From: Piscinibacter aquaticus
Lineage (GTDB): Bacteria > Pseudomonadota > Gammaproteobacteria > Burkholderiales > Burkholderiaceae_C
Assembly: GCA_007994965.1 (NCBI GenBank)
Contig: VOPW01000001.1
Span: forward strand, 2,480,001 to 2,544,000
Direction: 5' to 3'
Length of the DNA stretch: 64,000 bases
Position numbers and translations under genes: made by a program. The notes beneath the pieces were generated by a model that was given only the letters and a program-made list of their open reading frames with translations, had not been told where the DNA came from and made no database searches. Below, piece by piece: positions 1 to 9,057 of the stretch; position 1 is the stretch's first letter; each line of letters begins with the position of its first letter.

Positions 1-175
1 TCGGCCCGCCGTCGATGCCTTCGCCCAGCGGCAGGCGGCGCATCTTGCCGCCCGGCGCCTCGGCCGCTTCGACCACGGTCACCTGTGCGCCCTGGCTGGC
101 CAGCAGCAGCGCGCTCACCAGCCCGCCGATGCCGGCGCCAACGACGACGATGCGGTCGCTGCGTTCAGCCGCCAT
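1..175 (-). CDS. crtD: Carotenoid desaturase CrtD (N-terminal part, cut by window edge)
   Basis: Only the first 58 codons are present; the gene continues past the left edge. The start ATG at 175 opens with an FAD-binding Rossmann fold (IVVVGAGIGGLVSALLL) followed by VVEAAEAPGGKMRRLPL, the GGK-type dinucleotide fold of phytoene-desaturase-like enzymes. Placement directly after crtA in a puf cluster favours CrtD (hydroxy/methoxyneurosporene desaturase, spheroidene branch) over CrtI, but the fragment alone cannot separate them. It overlaps the crtA stop by 11 bases, which implies translational coupling. Confidence 0.7.
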   Translation of the reverse strand, partial: MAAERSDRIVVVGAGIGGLVSALLLASQGAQVTVVEAAEAPGGKMRRLPLGEGIDGGP

Positions 176-965
176 GCGTCCGGCCCTTCCACGTGCCGCG
201 AAGCTCGAGCAGCTCGAAGCGCACGAACATCGATTCGGTGAAGAAGTCGCCGGCGTAGGCACTGCGGATGGCCTGCAGGTGGGCGCCGCTGCGTGCATAG
301 GCGTCCATCGCGGCCACGCTTTCCCACAGGCTGAAGGTGCATTGGCGCAGCAGCGGCGCCTCGCCCAGGCCCACGGCCAGCAGGCAGCCGGGCGATGCCG
401 CCAGCGCCGCCTCGCTGGGCGGCGAATGGCGCCAGAAAGCCGCCAGCTTGCCCGGCTTGATCGAGGCCCGCGTCAAGGCTGCCAGCGGCCCGGCGCGCTG
501 CGGCACGGCCTCGGGCGTCATCGCCACGCCGGACCAGGAGCCCTTGCTCGACACCGCGCGCAGGATCGCCACGCAGCACTCGCGGGCATGGGCGCGGTAG
601 CGCGCCAGCACCGGCGAGCGCTCGACGAACTCGCGAGCGGCTGCTTCGTCGTCGAAGACGAGGAACAGGCCCTGGCGCGAGCCGCTCGGCCGCAGCCCGA
701 AGCCGCCCTCGTGGCCGCTGCCGAGCACCTTCGACAAGCTCAGGCCGCGCACGTGGCGCAGCGGCCAGCGCTGCAGCACCAGCCGCATCCAGCCCCAGGG
801 GCGCGCCCACAGCGGGTAGTCGACGAGCAGCAGCACCGCGATGCTGCCGGCGCGGCGGATCGCCTGGGCGCCCTGCCCGCCCGGCTCGCGCCGGGGCGCG
901 GGGGCGTCGCCACCGCTGCCGCGCTGGATCGGCGCAGGCCGCTCGGTGGATCCGGACAGCGTCAT
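165..965 (-). CDS. crtA: Spheroidene monooxygenase CrtA
   Basis: The 266-residue product matches CrtA in length and pattern. CrtA adds the keto group to spheroidene under oxygen, giving spheroidenone. After a variable N-terminus come [20 protein letters not shown], the [18 protein letters not shown] block and the [20 protein letters not shown] / [12 protein letters not shown]-terminal part, a dimeric alpha-beta-barrel-like layout. The reading frame is intact. The start ATG at 965 overlaps the ispH stop as ATGA, and the 3' end overlaps crtD, so ispH-crtA-crtD is one tightly coupled unit at the tail of the puf transcript. Confidence 0.85.
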   Translation of the reverse strand: MTLSGSTERPAPIQRGSGGDAPAPRREPGGQGAQAIRRAGSIAVLLLVDYPLWARPWGWMRLVLQRWPLRHVRGLSLSKVLGSGHEGGFGLRPSGSRQGLFLVFDDEAAAREFVERSPVLARYRAHARECCVAILRAVSSKGSWSGVAMTPEAVPQRAGPLAALTRASIKPGKLAAFWRHSPPSEAALAASPGCLLAVGLGEAPLLRQCTFSLWESVAAMDAYARSGAHLQAIRSAYAGDFFTESMFVRFELLELRGTWKGRTHGG

Positions 966-1933
966 GCCGCCCTCCGCAGCACCGCCACCGGCAAGCGGAA
1001 CACGATGCCCTCGTCATCACCCTCGGCCTGCCGGACGTCGCTGGCGCCCAGCTCGCGCAGCCGCTGCGCCACACGCTGCACCAGCACCTCGGGCGTCGAG
1101 GCGCCGGCGGTGATGCCGATGCGCCGCGCACCGGCCACCCAGGCGGGGTCGATGCCGGTCTCGTCCTGCACCAGATGGGCCGGCTTGCCCTGCTGCTGTG
1201 CCACCTCGCGCAGCCGCGCCGAGTTGGAGCTGTTGCGCGCGCCGACCACCAGCACGACGTCGACTTGCGCGGCCAGTTCGCGCACCGCGTTCTGGCGGTT
1301 CTGCGTGGCGTAGCAGATGTCGTCGGTGTCGGGCCCGACGATGGCCGGGTAGCGCGCCTTCAGCGCTGCGATGATGCCGCGCGTGTCGTCCAGGCTCAGC
1401 GTGGTCTGCGTGACGTAGGCCACCGGCGTGCCCTCGGGCATCGGCAGCGCGGCCACCTGGGCGATGTCGCTGACCGGGTGAACCTCGGTCTCGACACGGC
1501 CCATCGTGCCTTCCACTTCCTCGTGGCCGGCGTGGCCGATGACCACGATCACGTGCCCCTGGCGCGCATAGCGCTGCGCCTGCAGGTGCACCTTGGTGAC
1601 CAGCGGGCAGGTGGCGTCGATCACCTGCAGCTTGCGCGACTGCGCCAGCCGCATCACCGCGAGCGACACGCCATGCGCACTGAACACGGTGACGGCACCC
1701 TTGGGCACCTGCTCGAGCGAATCGACGAAGATCGCACCCTTGGTGCGCAGGTCGGCCACCACGTGGCCGTTGTGCACGATCTCGTGGAAGACGTAGACCG
1801 GCGCGCCGTGCAGGTCGAGCGCGCGCTCGACGATCTCGATCGCCCGCACGACGCCGGCGCAGAAGCCGCGCGGCCGTGCCAGCAGCACCTGCGCCGCCGG
1901 GGCGACGATGGGTGCGGGCACGATCGGCGACAT
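962..1933 (-). CDS. ispH: 4-hydroxy-3-methylbut-2-enyl diphosphate reductase IspH (LytB)
   Basis: An intact 323-residue IspH, the last MEP-pathway enzyme, which makes IPP and DMAPP with a [4Fe-4S] cluster. The three cluster cysteines are visible in [18 protein letters not shown], in [13 protein letters not shown] and in [23 protein letters not shown] and [15 protein letters not shown] are also typical. It lies 10 bp after the pufC stop and overlaps crtA, so it is probably co-transcribed with the photosynthesis genes and supplies isoprenoid precursor for carotenoid and phytol. A second, housekeeping copy elsewhere in the genome is likely but cannot be seen here. Confidence 0.95.
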   Translation of the reverse strand: MSPIVPAPIVAPAAQVLLARPRGFCAGVVRAIEIVERALDLHGAPVYVFHEIVHNGHVVADLRTKGAIFVDSLEQVPKGAVTVFSAHGVSLAVMRLAQSRKLQVIDATCPLVTKVHLQAQRYARQGHVIVVIGHAGHEEVEGTMGRVETEVHPVSDIAQVAALPMPEGTPVAYVTQTTLSLDDTRGIIAALKARYPAIVGPDTDDICYATQNRQNAVRELAAQVDVVLVVGARNSSNSARLREVAQQQGKPAHLVQDETGIDPAWVAGARRIGITAGASTPEVLVQRVAQRLRELGASDVRQAEGDDEGIVFRLPVAVLRRAA

Positions 1934-1943
1934 CTCGGGCCTG

Positions 1944-3315
1944 CTACTGCACCGTCACTTCGACGCGCCGCGAGGCCGGGTCTTCGCCCGACACGTTGCC
2001 GGCGGTCTGCTGCGGCTTGGCGGGCTGACGCGCGACTCGGCGATGCCCGCGGCCAGCAGTGCATCACGCACGGTGAACGCCCGCTGTTTGGCGAGCTCCT
2101 GGTTCTGCGCCAGCGTGCCCGAGGCACTGTGGTAGCCGGAGATCGTCGCCTTCAGGCTGCCGGTCTTGAGCATCGTCGCCGTCAGTTCGGCCGGGCCCTT
2201 GGCCTGCGCATCCTGCAGCACCGCCGAGCCGACGTCGTAGTACAGCACCGAGCGGCGTGCCTCGGCCACCGGCGGCGGCAACGGCGCAGCAGCGGTCTTG
2301 GCCACGGCGGCGACGGTCAGCAGCTCGGGGAAGTCCTTGGCCATCTGCGCGCCGTACACCGGCTTGTAGGCGCCCTGGTGGCAGGTGCCGCAGTAGATCT
2401 TCGCGACATCGCCGGTCGGCCCCTTGCGCTCGGCCGGGAAGGTGTCGGTCAGCGGCACCGGTACTCGTTGTTGAGCTGGCGCACCATGCGGATGCCGTGC
2501 CACGCGGTGGCACGCTGCGGCGTGCTCTCGTTCCACTCCTTGAAGTTGCGCGAGTTGTGGCAGTAGGTGCAGTTGACGCCCAGGCCCTTCGAGAAGTGCA
2601 TCATCAGGCCGTAGGTCTGCTCGGTGTCCTGCAGCGAGGCCTTGTGCCCGGTGGGCAGCGCGGTGCCCGCGCCGACGCCGATCATCTTCGCCTGCAGAAG
2701 GTAGGGCGTGAACGGGTCGTAGGGCAGCGAGGCCAGACCGACGCTCGGCGACGCCAGGTTCTGGCCGTTGAGGTTGCCGATGAAGTCGGCGCGCTTGTTC
2801 TGCGGCTCGGCCTGGAACCAGATCTGGCTCGGCACCGCCGGCCGCGGTGGCAGGTCCAGCAGGTCACGCCGGTGGCGGCCACGTGCGGCTTCCAGTCGGC
2901 GTTGATGCGCTGCGTCATCTGGATCATGCGGCGGGCCACGACCTTCTGGTACTTCGAGTCGTCGGCCGGTTCTCGACGTTGTGGCAGTAGGCGCAGCCCT
3001 CGTTGGGCGCGATCCACTGCGTGATCGACAGCATGTGGCGCGTGAAGGCGCCGACGCTCAGGTCACCGAGCACCTGAACGTTCTTGTAGATGTCCTTGGC
3101 GCGCGGGCCGTCGTCGGGCGCCGACGGGATGGCCTCCGGCGGCTGGTTGGCCGGGATCTGCGTCTCCAGCGTGCGCGGGTTGTAGACGTTGAGCATGCCG
3201 GTGCCGCGGTAGCCGTGCTGTACCGAGTCCACCGGCGGCCGTTCGCACCCGGCCAGCAGCAGCACGGCGGCCGCGCCGGCGAGGAGAGGGAGGTGACTCG
3301 CGCGACGATGCTCAT
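1944..3315 (-). CDS. pufC: Reaction-centre tetrahaem cytochrome subunit PufC (reading frame broken in the sequence)
   Basis: PufC is the periplasmic lipoprotein that re-reduces the special pair. All four haem sites are present in order: CAYCH, CWTCH, CTYCH and CGTCH, with axial-Met type contexts. The N-terminus starts at ATG 3315 ([10 protein letters not shown]) and reaches a lipobox, LLLAGC, so the protein is lipid anchored. The ATG overlaps the pufM stop as ATGA. The frame breaks near 3290, 2968, 2840, 2460 and 2021; at the last four, restoring the conserved protein recreates a CCWGG site. The repaired C-terminus ends RVEVTVQ at TAG 1944-1946. I treat the breaks as sequence errors because every domain is conserved. 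Confidence 0.9.
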
Positions 3316-4292
3316 GGCTTCACTCCCTGGATCACGGTGGCCGGGTCGATCACCGTGCCGAACACGTGCGGATACGGCGGCACGACGCCATGCTTCATCG
3401 ACCACAGGTACCAGTTGTCGACCACCGTGCCCGACAGCAGGATGCCGATGCCGCCGGTCAGCGGGCACAGCACCGCGAACCACCAGGCCCAGCGGTGGAT
3501 GGACTCCATCGTGGCGTTGAAACCCATCGTCCAGCGCCAGAACAGCGCCGCGCGCTCGGAGGCGCCGCCGCGGTCGACGATCTGCTCGATCTCGCGCTCG
3601 CCGCCGAAGCGAGTCACCGCCAGGATGGTGGCGCCGTGCATCGCGAAGATCAGCGCCGAGCCGTACAGGAAGGCGATCGACAGCGCGTGGAACGGGTTGT
3701 AGAACAGGTTGCCGTAACGCAGCGAGAAGGCGGCCGTCCAGTCGAGGTGCGAGAAGATGCCGAAGGGCACGCCCTCGCTCCAGCTGCCCATCAGCAAGGG
3801 GCGGATGAAGCCGAGCACGAGGAACAGCCAGATCGCCGCGAGGAAGGCCCAGGCCACGTGGGTGCCCAGGCCCAGCGCCCGGGCCCGCGTGTAGACGCGT
3901 GCCCACCACAGCATGATCGAGATGGTGAGAAACAGGCCGGACATCAGCCACCAGCCGCCATCGTTGAGCGGCGGCAGCGACAGCCCGTAGGCCGGCGACG
4001 GCGGATCCAGCGACAGCCAGAACAGCTGACGCACGAACTGGATCGGATCCCAGTTCACCTGCGCGAGCATGTTGAAGCCGATGATGTTGATGGCCAGCGT
4101 GCCGAAGATGATCGACGCCAGGCCCAGCGGCCCGAGATAGATCGGCCCGAGCTGGGCGTTGCCGAAGCGGCCGAGCAGGTGCCACGCCACGCCCTTGCCG
4201 GTGCGCGGGCTGTTGCCGGGGAGCGGAACGCCCACTTCCGCGGGGCCCACCACCTGCACGCTGCTGAAGATGTTCTGGTATTCGATCATCAT
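3312..4292 (-). CDS. pufM: Photosynthetic reaction centre M subunit PufM
   Basis: An intact 326-residue integral membrane protein with five transmembrane helices that binds bacteriochlorophyll, bacteriopheophytin and the quinone-iron site of the type II reaction centre. Signature stretches are [40 protein letters not shown] (special-pair and iron-ligand helices) and the iron-ligand region [14 protein letters not shown] followed by [12 protein letters not shown]. It starts [17 protein letters not shown] at 4292, 16 bp after pufL, and its stop overlaps the pufC start. No frame break is seen. Confidence 0.97.
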   Translation of the reverse strand: MMIEYQNIFSSVQVVGPAEVGVPLPGNSPRTGKGVAWHLLGRFGNAQLGPIYLGPLGLASIIFGTLAINIIGFNMLAQVNWDPIQFVRQLFWLSLDPPSPAYGLSLPPLNDGGWWLMSGLFLTISIMLWWARVYTRARALGLGTHVAWAFLAAIWLFLVLGFIRPLLMGSWSEGVPFGIFSHLDWTAAFSLRYGNLFYNPFHALSIAFLYGSALIFAMHGATILAVTRFGGEREIEQIVDRGGASERAALFWRWTMGFNATMESIHRWAWWFAVLCPLTGGIGILLSGTVVDNWYLWSMKHGVVPPYPHVFGTVIDPATVIQGVKP

Positions 4293-4308
4293 GATGAGGC
4301 TCCTGGGT

Positions 4309-5148
4309 TCAGCGCAGCGGCCATTGGCTCCAGATCGGCAGGTTCAGCCACCAGCCCCACCACTCGGGCCAGCCGCGCGTCCAGAACGGGCCGCTGATGA
4401 CGATGCACACCGCGCTGAAGAAGACCGCCGCCAGCGCGAGGAACAGGCCGAGGCGGTGGATGCCGAGCGAGCCGACCGAGTAGCCGACCAGGTCGCGGAA
4501 GTAGGTGTCCTCGTGGGCCGGCGTCTTGACCTGCTGGCCCTTCTTCGGATTCGTCGCCGAGAGGATCAGGCCCCCGTGCATCGACAGCGCCAGCGTCGTC
4601 GTGAAGAAGAAGCTGATCGCGATCATGTGCGCCGGGTTGTAGTGGAAGTGCAGGTACTGGTAGCCGACGTTGCTGACCCAGTCCAGGTGGCTGTAGATCC
4701 CGTACGGGAAGCCGTGCCCCCAGGCGCCCATCAGCACCGGGCGGATCACCACCAGCGTGAAGTACGCGAAGATCGCGAAGCCGAAGGCGATCGGCACGTG
4801 CAGGCCCATGCCGAGCTTGCGGCAGATCTCCACCTCGCGCAGCGCCCACGACACGAACGCGCCCAGCGCGCACACCGTGATCAGCTGCCACAGCCCGCCT
4901 TCGAGCAGCGGCGCCATGCGCAGGCCGTACGACAGGTCGGGCGGAGCGATCGAGATCTGCCAGAGGTTCCAGGTCGGCCCCATGGCCGCGCCCCACAGGA
5001 TCAGCGCCACGCCGACGAAGGTGAAGAACGCCGTCGTCACGCCGAAGAAGCCGACGTAGAACGGACCCATCCAGAAATCGAAGAGGTCACCGCCGATCAG
5101 CGTGCCTCCGCGGACCCGGTACTTCCTCTCGAAACTCAACATCGCCAT
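4309..5148 (-). CDS. pufL: Photosynthetic reaction centre L subunit PufL
   Basis: A complete 279-residue L subunit, the partner of PufM in the reaction-centre core. It begins [20 protein letters not shown] and contains [20 protein letters not shown] and [22 protein letters not shown], which carry the special-pair and non-haem-iron histidines, and a second histidine in [17 protein letters not shown] purine-rich GGAGGACC lies just upstream of the ATG. It is separated from pufA by 115 bp holding a strong hairpin, the usual place for the puf mRNA processing and decay element. Confidence 0.97.
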   Translation of the reverse strand: MAMLSFERKYRVRGGTLIGGDLFDFWMGPFYVGFFGVTTAFFTFVGVALILWGAAMGPTWNLWQISIAPPDLSYGLRMAPLLEGGLWQLITVCALGAFVSWALREVEICRKLGMGLHVPIAFGFAIFAYFTLVVIRPVLMGAWGHGFPYGIYSHLDWVSNVGYQYLHFHYNPAHMIAISFFFTTTLALSMHGGLILSATNPKKGQQVKTPAHEDTYFRDLVGYSVGSLGIHRLGLFLALAAVFFSAVCIVISGPFWTRGWPEWWGWWLNLPIWSQWPLR

Positions 5149-5181
5149 GGCTTGGTCCTCCGACCCTTACATGTTCTCGAA

Positions 5182-5201
5182 CGGCGCCTCAGGGGGCGCC
5201 G
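5182..5201 (-). promoter_or_regulatory. Intercistronic stem-loop between pufA and pufL
   Basis: A perfect 7-bp stem (CGGCGCC / GGCGCCG) with a 6-base loop sits between pufA and pufL. In Rhodobacter, hairpins at this place protect the upstream pufBA message from 3'-5' decay, raising light-harvesting over reaction-centre protein. The same role here is inferred from position and structure only. Confidence 0.55.
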
Positions 5202-5263
5202 GCCGTGCAGACGGGGAGACGGTGCTTGCGATACCGGCCCCACCCGCTGCGCTGGACTGCGTG

Positions 5264-5473
5264 CTACTTCGCCGTCGTGATGCCGGCAGAGGCAACCGCA
5301 GTGGGCATCGGGGCGTTCGCGGACGCCACCGTGGCCTTCTTCGGGCCGTCGAGCCAGTTGAACTTGTTGGTGCTCAACAGGACGAGGTGAATCATCACCG
5401 CCAGCCCGGCCAGGAAGACCCCCTGGACGACCATCGCCCGGAGAGGATCGAACAAACGCCAGATTCTCCACAT
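5264..5473 (-). CDS. pufA: LH1 antenna alpha polypeptide PufA
   Basis: A 69-residue LH1 alpha chain. It begins [20 protein letters not shown], the conserved N-terminus, then one transmembrane helix with the bacteriochlorophyll-ligating histidine in [19 protein letters not shown], and a Pro/Ala-rich C-terminal tail that is longer than in many species. It forms the core antenna ring with PufB around the reaction centre. Its start lies 12 bp after the stop of the small membrane gene at 5486-5710, not directly after pufB as is usual. The frame is intact. Confidence 0.95.
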   Translation of the reverse strand: MWRIWRLFDPLRAMVVQGVFLAGLAVMIHLVLLSTNKFNWLDGPKKATVASANAPMPTAVASAGITTAK

Positions 5474-5485
5474 GATTCCAAGCTC

Positions 5486-5710
5486 CTACGTGAGATGCGA
5501 CATGAAGGTATAGACAGCTGCCTTGACGCCGCCATACAGGGACTTGACGCCTTCTGCGCCCGGCAGCCAGGACCGCCAGTGCCAACCGAGTACCTGCCCC
5601 ATCAGGGCGATGGCGAGGAACACGACGAAGCTCAGCGCGAAGATCAGGGCGAAACTGCTCGTCCTGCCTGCCGTGCCTTGCTTGTGCGGTGCGCTTTCGG
5701 AATGGACCAT
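5486..5710 (-). CDS. Small single-span membrane protein inserted between pufB and pufA (PufQ-like or antenna-beta-like)
   Basis: A 74-residue protein with its own ribosome-binding site (AAGGGG upstream of ATG 5710). Residues 20-42 form one hydrophobic helix; a polar N-terminus precedes it and a C-terminal tail (VKSLYGGVKAAVYTFMSHLT) follows. Two likenesses can be seen. The stretch FVVFLAIALMGQVLGWHWRS aligns with Puf[21 protein letters not shown], but the chlorophyll-binding His is Gln39. The start of the helix, FALIF, and the tail resemble PufQ proteins (FALIF... and ...ITPMIF). Its place inside the pufB-pufA pair is unusual. I do not recognise an established family; a role in LH1 assembly or structure is inference. 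An upstream start at 5743 is possible but would need a longer, less typical N-terminus. Confidence 0.75.
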   Translation of the reverse strand: MVHSESAPHKQGTAGRTSSFALIFALSFVVFLAIALMGQVLGWHWRSWLPGAEGVKSLYGGVKAAVYTFMSHLT

Positions 5711-5752
5711 GGCAAACCCCTTGTGCTGGGTTGAGTGCGTCAAACGTTCAGT

Positions 5753-5900
5753 TCAGAGCCAGGGGCGCCGGGGCCCACACGAGCACGTGCGCGACGACGG
5801 CAACCGCCGTGAAGCCCACGAACCCCTGCACCCAGAACCGATGGAACTCCTGAGCCTCTTCGTCGGTCAGGCCCGAGATCGAGCCCTTTCTTTCAGCCAT
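5753..5900 (-). CDS. pufB: LH1 antenna beta polypeptide PufB (C-terminus garbled by an indel)
   Basis: A short LH1 beta chain starting at ATG 5900 after GGAG. It reads [20 protein letters not shown], then one membrane helix with the chlorophyll ligand in [10 protein letters not shown]. As written the end reads WAPAPLALN and stops at 5748. If the bases near 5770 (CCCCGG) are read as CCTGG, the family-typical end WAWRPWL and a stop at 5753-5755 appear, giving 48 residues. I regard the written C-terminus as a sequence error. It is the first structural gene of the puf unit, 112 bp after bchZ. Confidence 0.9.
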
Positions 5901-6015
5901 AGGAAATCTCCTTCAGCATGGTCTTGCGACCAGCCGCGCACCAAGCCTGCGCGACGGAGGCAGCCGCGGCCCCTTGCCGCGACGTCGGGGTGCTGCGCTG
6001 CAGGTGGCGGCTCAT
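5893..6015 (-). CDS. Possible 40-residue leader ORF between bchZ and pufB
   Basis: The ATG at 6015 overlaps the bchZ stop (ATGA) and the frame runs into the pufB start, ending at a TGA that overlaps the first pufB codons. The product ([20 protein letters not shown]... LKEISYG) has no membrane segment and no family I know. Double overlap suggests translational coupling from bchZ into pufB, but codon content is unremarkable and it may not be a gene. The stretch also carries the pufB ribosome-binding site. Confidence 0.25.
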   Translation of the reverse strand: MSRHLQRSTPTSRQGAAAASVAQAWCAAGRKTMLKEISYG

Positions 6016-7495
6016 GCCGGCACCCCCTGCAGCGAAGCGTTGTTGGACTGCGCCATGCGCTCGACGCTGACGCGGGTTTCGCCATGCCGGCGGGCATCGG
6101 CCTCGGCGCGGTCGCGCAGCCGCTTGGCCGCGGAGATGCGCACCAGCACCGGCTGCGTCTCGACGAGGTCGTCGAGCAGCGCCTTGGCGTCGTCGTCCCA
6201 CGGCAGCTCGTCGTGGTGGCGCGCCGGCGTGGCCTCGACCTGGTCGAGCTCGGTGCCCAGCGGCAGGATGTGGAACAGCGCATCGAACAGCGCGTTGCAC
6301 ACCTCCTGCACCACGTAGGTGGCGCCGGCATAGCCCATGAACGGCGTGCCGGTGGCGCGGCGGATGATCGCGCCGGGGAACGAGGCGGGGATGTACGCCG
6401 GCTTCATCGGCCCCTTCGCGCCGACTTCCGCGAGGTACATGCGCTCGTTGAAGCTGCCGAACATCACCAGCGGCGTCTTCTCGTGGACGAGACGGCGCAC
6501 CTCGGCGTTGTCGGTCTTGGTGCCCGCCGTGCGCGAGACCGCGAACTGGCACGGCAGGCCCAGCTCGTCTTCCAGGAAATGGCGCAGTCCGCGGGCGTAG
6601 GTTTCGCCTGCCACCACCGCGAAGCTGGCCGTGCCGAAGAAATCCTGCGTGACCGACCGCCACAAGTCCCAGACGGGCTTGATGGTGGTGTGCTTCTCAC
6701 GCTCGATGAAGGGCTCGGGGTCGAGTCCGAGAAGCTTTCCGAGTTCACGCAGGAAAGACGTGGTGCTGTGCAGGCCGATCGGCGCCTGCAGGTACGGGCG
6801 CTCCAGCGCCTCGCACAGCATGCGGCCGAACTCCCTGTACATGCAGATGTTGACGTCGGCCTCAACGAGGCGCGACACGTCGGCGAGGTGGCTGCCGAGA
6901 GGGAACACCATGTTCACCTCGGCGCCGATGCCCTGCACGAGGCGGCGGATTTCGGCCGGTCGCTGGGCGAGTTGAAGGTGCCGTAGCTCGGGCCGATGAT
7001 GTTGACGCGCGGCCGATCGCCGTCCTTGCGCACGCGCTCGGGCACCTTGCGCAGGCCGTACTCGGTCCACAGCCAGTACATCGCGCGGTTGGCGCATTGC
7101 CACTGGTCCTCGTCGATGGTGCGCGGCAGGAAGCGCGCGATCGTCGTGCCCTCGGGCGTGACGCCGCCGCCGATCATCTCGGCGATCGAGCCCGTGACCA
7201 CCACGCTGGGCAGGTCGGGGTCGAGCGCCGCGTGCGCGCGCTTCATCGAGCCTTCGGTGCCTTCGCGGCCGAGCTGCTCTTCGGCGAGACCCGTCACGAC
7301 GATCGGCAGTTCGTGCGGCGGCAGCGCGTCGGTGTAATGCAGCACCGAGGTCACCGGCAGGTTCTCGCAGCCCACCGGGCCGTCGATCACCACCTGCAGG
7401 CCCTTGATCGCCGTGAAGACGTAGACGGCGCCCCAGTAGCCGCCGGCGCGGTCGTGGTCGAGCACGAAGTTGAGCTGAGGCTTGGCCGCCGGCAC
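6012..7495 (-). CDS. bchZ: Chlorophyllide a reductase subunit BchZ (one frame break)
   Basis: BchZ is the NifK-like subunit of chlorophyllide a reductase, working with BchX and BchY to reduce ring B. Seen are the N-terminal [19 protein letters not shown], the conserved [20 protein letters not shown] cysteine loop and [16 protein letters not shown]. The frame breaks at about 6957, where inserting T in GACC-GGCC gives [18 protein letters not shown]; the rest runs cleanly to TGA 6012. The start is uncertain: GTG 7495 begins the conserved protein, while an ATG at 7565 that overlaps the bchY stop is out of frame with it as written. Between them lies a palindromic repeat. Confidence 0.93.
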
Positions 7496-7499
7496 CGCC

Positions 7500-7562
7500 C
7501 GGCCGCCCGAAGGTGCCGGAGCGCCCCCTGGGGGGCCGCGAGCGAAGCGAGCTTGGGGTCGT
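7500..7562. repeat. REP-like palindromic element at the bchY/bchZ junction
   Basis: A GC-rich element with two palindromes: GCTCGCTTCGCTCGCGG, read on the minus strand (hairpin around TTCG), and a GCGCCCCCTGGGGGGC-type inverted repeat. The same architecture occurs at 36259-36352 between livM and livG. Such elements are common between genes of Burkholderiales operons. Here it falls exactly between the bchY stop and the conserved start of bchZ, so it may add an N-terminal extension or act at the RNA level. Confidence 0.6.
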
Positions 7563-7564
7563 CA

Positions 7565-9047
7565 TCAGATCATCTCCTCGGCCTTGCGGCGCTTCTGGAT
7601 CTTGATGACCTGGCGGCGCGTCTCGGCGCGGAACTCGGGGCGCAGCACCGGCTGCGATTCCCACACGCCGGCGCGGTCGCCGCCGCCGACGTCGCCGAAG
7701 AATTCGCGCATCGCCTCGAAGCGGCCCTTGTTGGCGATCGCCGCATTGACGACCTGCGCCAGCGAGCCGGCGCCGGCCGGCCCCATCAGCGGGCGCGCCG
7801 AGATCAGGTTGGTGAAGTAGAGCGCGGGGATCGTCGCTTCCTTCGCGGCCTGCACCACCGGCGTCGTGCCGATCGCAAGATCGGGCTTGAACTCGCGCAC
7901 CGCGGCGATGTCCTGCTCGAGCGAAGCGCGGTACTGCACGTGCACGCCGCGCGCTTCGAGCCATTCGCGGTCGGGCGCGCTCCACGGCGTGGCCGGGCAG
8001 GCGCTGCCGACGTAGGGCACCTCGGCGCCGCTCTCGATCAGCAGCCGTGCGACGAGCAACTCCGAACCTTCGTAGCCGCTGACGGTGATGCGGCCCTTGA
8101 CCGGCATGCGCGCGAGCGCGCCGCGGATCGCCGGCAGCCACTTGTTCTTGGCGGCGTCGATCTTCGCCTGCTCGACGTTGGCCGCCATACCGACCGACTG
8201 CAGCCAGGCCTCGGTGCCTTCAAGCCCGACCGGCGCGGAGGCCAGCACCGAACGGCCGGCCGCCTGGAACTCGCGCACGCTGGCGGTGTAGAAAGGGTGG
8301 ATCGCGGCGACGGCCGCGCAGTCGAGCGCGGCATAGAGTTCGCGCCATTCGCGTGTGGGCACCACCGGGCCGGCGGCCGAGGCCCATCGGCTCGAGCATC
8401 ATGCCGATGCCCACCGGGTCGGCCGGGAACATCTCGCCGAGCAGCGTGATCGTCGGCTTGCTCGAGACGCCACCGCGCGGCGCGGCGACCGGGCCGGCTT
8501 CGGCCTCGGTGCGGGCGTACTTCAGCATCGCGCCGGCGAGCACGTCCTTCGCCTCGGCATGCGTCGGCACGCCGAAGCCCGGCACGTCGATGCCGATGAT
8601 GCGCACGCCGTTGATGTCCTTGGGCAGCAGCTGCAGCGGTACGCCGCTGGCCGTGGGCACGCACAGGTTGATGATCACCACCGCATCGACCTTGGCCGGA
8701 TCGGCCTCGCGATACACCGCCTCGCGGATGTCCTCGAACAGCTTGCCGGTGACCAGCGTCTCGCTGTTGAAGGGCACGTAGCCGACCGAGCGCTTGGCGC
8801 CGTAGAAGTGCGAGGTGAAGGTCAGGCCGTAGACGCAGCAGGCCGAGCCGGACAGGATGGTCGCGGTGCGGCGCATGCGCAGCCCCACGCGCAGCGAGCC
8901 GAAGGCCGGGCACATGCTCTGCGGCTGGTCGTGCGGGCCCATGCCCTCGGGCAGCGGGTAGTCGCGTGCGTACTGCGCCAGCGTCTCGCTCTTGCCGGCG
9001 GCTTCCGCCGCGGCCAGCATCTGTTCCTTGCCCGAGTGGCAGCTCAT
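7565..9047 (-). CDS. bchY: Chlorophyllide a reductase subunit BchY (one frame break)
   Basis: BchY is the NifD-like subunit of chlorophyllide a reductase. It starts [20 protein letters not shown] at 9047, 10 bp after bchX. Family features include the cluster-ligand loop [36 protein letters not shown] and the C-terminal half [14 protein letters not shown]... [18 protein letters not shown]. The frame breaks near 8380, where GGGCCTCGGCC should probably be GGGCCTGGCC (restoring [16 protein letters not shown]); this is an insertion at a CCTGG site. It ends KAEEMI at 7565. Confidence 0.95.
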
Positions 9048-9057
9048 CGCGTGCTCG

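Noticed and set aside
1944..3315. Reading pufC as a decayed pseudogene because of five frame breaks
   Set aside because: All four haem motifs, the lipobox and the C-terminus are conserved, and neighbouring essential genes (dnaQ, lgt, ilvD) show the same kind of breaks. Sequence error at CCWGG sites and runs explains it better.
5748..5900. Novel LH1 beta C-terminus (WAPAPLALN)
   Set aside because: Changing CCCCGG to CCTGG restores the universal WAWRPWL end and a stop; the same error type occurs at other CCTGG sites.
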